From positions 1 to 7,404 of the forward strand of contig CALKWS010000265.1 of assembly GCA_938004115.1 (NCBI GenBank): 7,404 nt of DNA, in the 5' to 3' direction. This document shows, in pieces, positions 5,839-7,404 of this stretch. The DNA is from an uncultured Ruaniaceae bacterium (GTDB lineage: Bacteria > Actinomycetota > Actinomycetes > Actinomycetales > Beutenbergiaceae). The notes below the pieces were generated by a model. It was not told the DNA's origin and searched no databases. It worked only from the letters and a program-made list of their open reading frames with translations. The stretch's first letter is position 1, and the number at the start of each line of letters is the position of its first letter. The position numbers were made by a program, and so were the translations under genes.

Positions 5839-6774
5839 TCAGTCGAGGAACCCGTTCTCCTGCAACCAGTCCTCGGCCACGTCCCGTTCGCCCTCACCGT
5901 CCACGTCGATCCGGGCGTTGAGGTCGAGCATGATCTCGTTGGTCAGCTCGGCGGCGACCGGTTCCATGATCTCGGCGATCTCCGGGTACTCGTCCAGGGT
6001 CTCCTGGCGCAGGGTCACCGCGCCGGCGTACTCGACGAAGAAGCCCTGGTCGTCCTCGAGCACGCGCAGGTCGTTCGCCACGATCCGGCCGTCGGTGGAG
6101 AACACCTCGCCGAACTCACAACCCTCGCCCACCTGGGTGTAGATGAGGTCCAGGGCCATCTCCACCACCTCGGAGTACTCGAACCCGTAGGTCTCCTGCA
6201 GGCCGGGTAGACCGTCGTCGCGGGCGATGAACTCCGCCGCGGCGCAGATCCGGCCCTGATCGGGGTTGGCCTGGACGAACTCGGCCATATCGGTGCTGGT
6301 CTCCAGCCCGTTCTCGGCGGCGAAGGCCTCGGCCGCGGCGATCCGGTAGGTGTTCTCGAACGGGGCCGGTGCCAGCCATGCGATCCCGTTCTCCTCATCG
6401 GCCGCGGCCACCTCGGTGAACAGGTCCTCGGGTACGTCCTCGGGGCTGTTGCCCAGGATGTTCACCCAGCCGGTTCCGGTGTACTCCCAGTAGATGTCGA
6501 TCTCCCCGCTCTCCAGGGCGGCCCGCACGGTGGCGGTGCCCTCGAGCCCGGTCTGGTCGGTGACCGAGGCCCCGGCGTTCTCCAGCAGCGCGGCGGTCAT
6601 CTGCCCGAGCAGGCGCTGCTCGGTGAACTCCTTGGAGCCGACGATGATGGTGGCCCCGGACAGCGGGCCGTCCCCACCGTCCCCGCCGCCGTTACCGTCG
6701 CCGCCGCACGCGGCCAGCATCATCAGCGCGGCGGCGCCACCCGCGATGGCTGCGGTGGATCGCTTCCGAATCAT
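5839..6774 (-). CDS. Glycine betaine/osmoprotectant-type ABC transporter substrate-binding lipoprotein
   Basis: This 311-residue binding protein of the OpuAC/ProX-like fold scavenges quaternary-ammonium compatible solutes (glycine betaine, choline, carnitine or similar) outside the membrane. The N-terminus has RKR, a hydrophobic stretch and a lipobox LAAC with Cys23 as lipid anchor. A Gly/Asp linker follows to about residue 36. The family signature IIVGSKEFTEQRLLG starts at 43, and YWEYTGTGW lies at 95-103. This second motif contributes aromatic residues typical of betaine-binding pockets. The ATG at 6774 is set by a strong AGGAGG at 6780-6785. The upstream neighbour on the same strand is the cognate permease, 55 nt away, and the gene is last in its operon as seen. 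It is OpuCC/OpuBC/OsmF-like; substrate choice among these cannot be read reliably, so no symbol is given. Confidence 0.9.
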   Translation of the reverse strand: MIRKRSTAAIAGGAAALMMLAACGGDGNGGGDGGDGPLSGATIIVGSKEFTEQRLLGQMTAALLENAGASVTDQTGLEGTATVRAALESGEIDIYWEYTGTGWVNILGNSPEDVPEDLFTEVAAADEENGIAWLAPAPFENTYRIAAAEAFAAENGLETSTDMAEFVQANPDQGRICAAAEFIARDDGLPGLQETYGFEYSEVVEMALDLIYTQVGEGCEFGEVFSTDGRIVANDLRVLEDDQGFFVEYAGAVTLRQETLDEYPEIAEIMEPVAAELTNEIMLDLNARIDVDGEGERDVAEDWLQENGFLD

Positions 6775-6809
6775 GGTCTCCTCCTAGTGTTGATGGTCCG
6801 GGGTCAACG

Positions 6810-6823
6810 CCCGCGATCGCGGG
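6810..6823. repeat. 14-bp perfect palindrome between permease and binding-protein genes
   Basis: The sequence cccgcgatcgcggg equals its own reverse complement and lies in the 55-nt gap between the permease stop (6830) and the binding-protein start (6774). As RNA it can form a short five-base-pair stem with GATC as loop. It may separate the stability of the two cistrons or bind a protein. With only this copy visible, chance is also possible in a G+C-rich genome. Confidence 0.6.
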
Positions 6824-6829
6824 GAACGC

Positions 6830-7404
6830 TCAGAGCCCCTTCGGGCGCAGCACGTCCTCCACCACGCCCGCGACGTAGTCGATCAGCAGGGCCAGCACCG
6901 AGGTCAGGGCAGCGCCGACCAGTTGGATGGTGAACCTGTTGGTGGCCAGGCCCGCGGCGATGAGGTCACCCAGGCCGCCGGCGTTGATGTAGGTGGCCAG
7001 GGTGGCGGTGCCGACGTTGATCACCAGTGCGGTGCGGATCCCGGCGAGCATCACCGGGATGGACAGCGGCAGTTCGATCTTGCGCAGCACGGTGGTCTTG
7101 GACATGCCCATGCCGCGCCCGGCCTCCAGGACGTTGTCGTCGACCTGTTCGATCCCCACCATGGTGTTCAGCAGCACCGGCACGATGGCGTACAGCACCA
7201 GGCCGATGACCGCGATCCAGAACCCCAGCACCAGGAACACCACCGCCAGCAGCACCAGCACCGCGATCGTGGGCACCGCCTGCAGCACGGTCAGCACACC
7301 GATGATGTACGGGCGCAACCGGCGGGCGAACGGGCGGGTGAGCATGATCCCCAGCGGGATGGCGATGAGCAGGGTGATCACGGTGGAGGCCACGGTGAGC
7401 AGGA
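6830..7404 (-). CDS. Osmoprotectant ABC transporter permease, 5' end outside the window
   Basis: This is an integral membrane subunit of an OpuCB/OpuBB/ProW-type importer, cooperating with the adjacent betaine-type binding protein and an ATPase not in view. The reading frame stays open to the window edge (encoding LLTVASTVITLL), so the in-frame GTG at 7393 is probably internal. Family members of about 210-220 residues suggest that about 20-30 residues are missing. Hydrophobic segments fill most of the chain: ITLLIAIPLGI, a long stretch beginning YIIGVLTVLQAVPTIAVLVL, and a final helix near LALLIDYVAGVV. The ATPase-contact loop reads EAGRGMGMSKTTVLRKIELP, the EAA variant usual in this family. 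It ends ...RPKGL. A second permease is common in such operons. None lies downstream here, so it would have to lie to the right of the window or be absent. Confidence 0.88.
   Translation of the reverse strand, partial: LLTVASTVITLLIAIPLGIMLTRPFARRLRPYIIGVLTVLQAVPTIAVLVLLAVVFLVLGFWIAVIGLVLYAIVPVLLNTMVGIEQVDDNVLEAGRGMGMSKTTVLRKIELPLSIPVMLAGIRTALVINVGTATLATYINAGGLGDLIAAGLATNRFTIQLVGAALTSVLALLIDYVAGVVEDVLRPKGL

Noticed and set aside
6812..6819. HIP1-type octamer GCGATCGC as a dispersed repeat
   Set aside because: HIP1 is a cyanobacterial hallmark. Only this intergenic copy stood out, and such octamers arise by chance in G+C-rich sequence.

Overview
The window looks like a chromosomal segment of a high-G+C actinobacterium. 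By eye it is about two-thirds G+C, with strong G/C bias at third codon positions. The lipoproteins have Actinomycetota-style Gly/Asp-rich linkers after the lipobox, and the sugar importer resembles the actinobacterial AglEFG branch. Micrococcales or a neighbouring order is plausible, but genus cannot be read from the sequence.

Layout. (1) 1-3505, plus strand: a carbohydrate importer operon. A LacI-type operator-like palindrome lies at the left edge, followed by a substrate-binding lipoprotein (AglE-like), a perfect 14-bp hairpin in the intergenic gap, and two translationally coupled permeases (AglF-like and AglG-like). No ATPase or glycosidase is present, so an ATPase encoded elsewhere is probably used. 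(2) 3509-4042, minus strand: a DUF488 protein whose stop codon is 3 nt from that of the second permease. (3) 4088-4162: a tandem 15-bp repeat array in the divergent intergenic region. (4) 4221-5741, plus strand: an asparagine-synthase-family protein. Its synthetase domain keeps the catalytic motifs, but its N-terminal glutaminase domain lacks the nucleophilic Cys and two other key residues. (5) 5742-5838: a perfect 15-bp duplication and a G+C-rich hairpin between convergent genes. (6) 5839-7404, minus strand: a glycine betaine/osmoprotectant-type binding lipoprotein preceded by its membrane permease, which runs off the right edge.

Two import systems, one for sugar and one for a compatible solute, therefore flank a small DUF488/asparagine-synthase-like pair. 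The transporters are ordinary members of known families. The least ordinary items are the synthase-like protein with a degraded glutaminase site, the dyad-containing 15-bp repeat array just upstream of it, and the aglE-aglF intergenic hairpin whose loop can pair with downstream sequence near the aglF ribosome binding site. No convincing wholly new system is visible.
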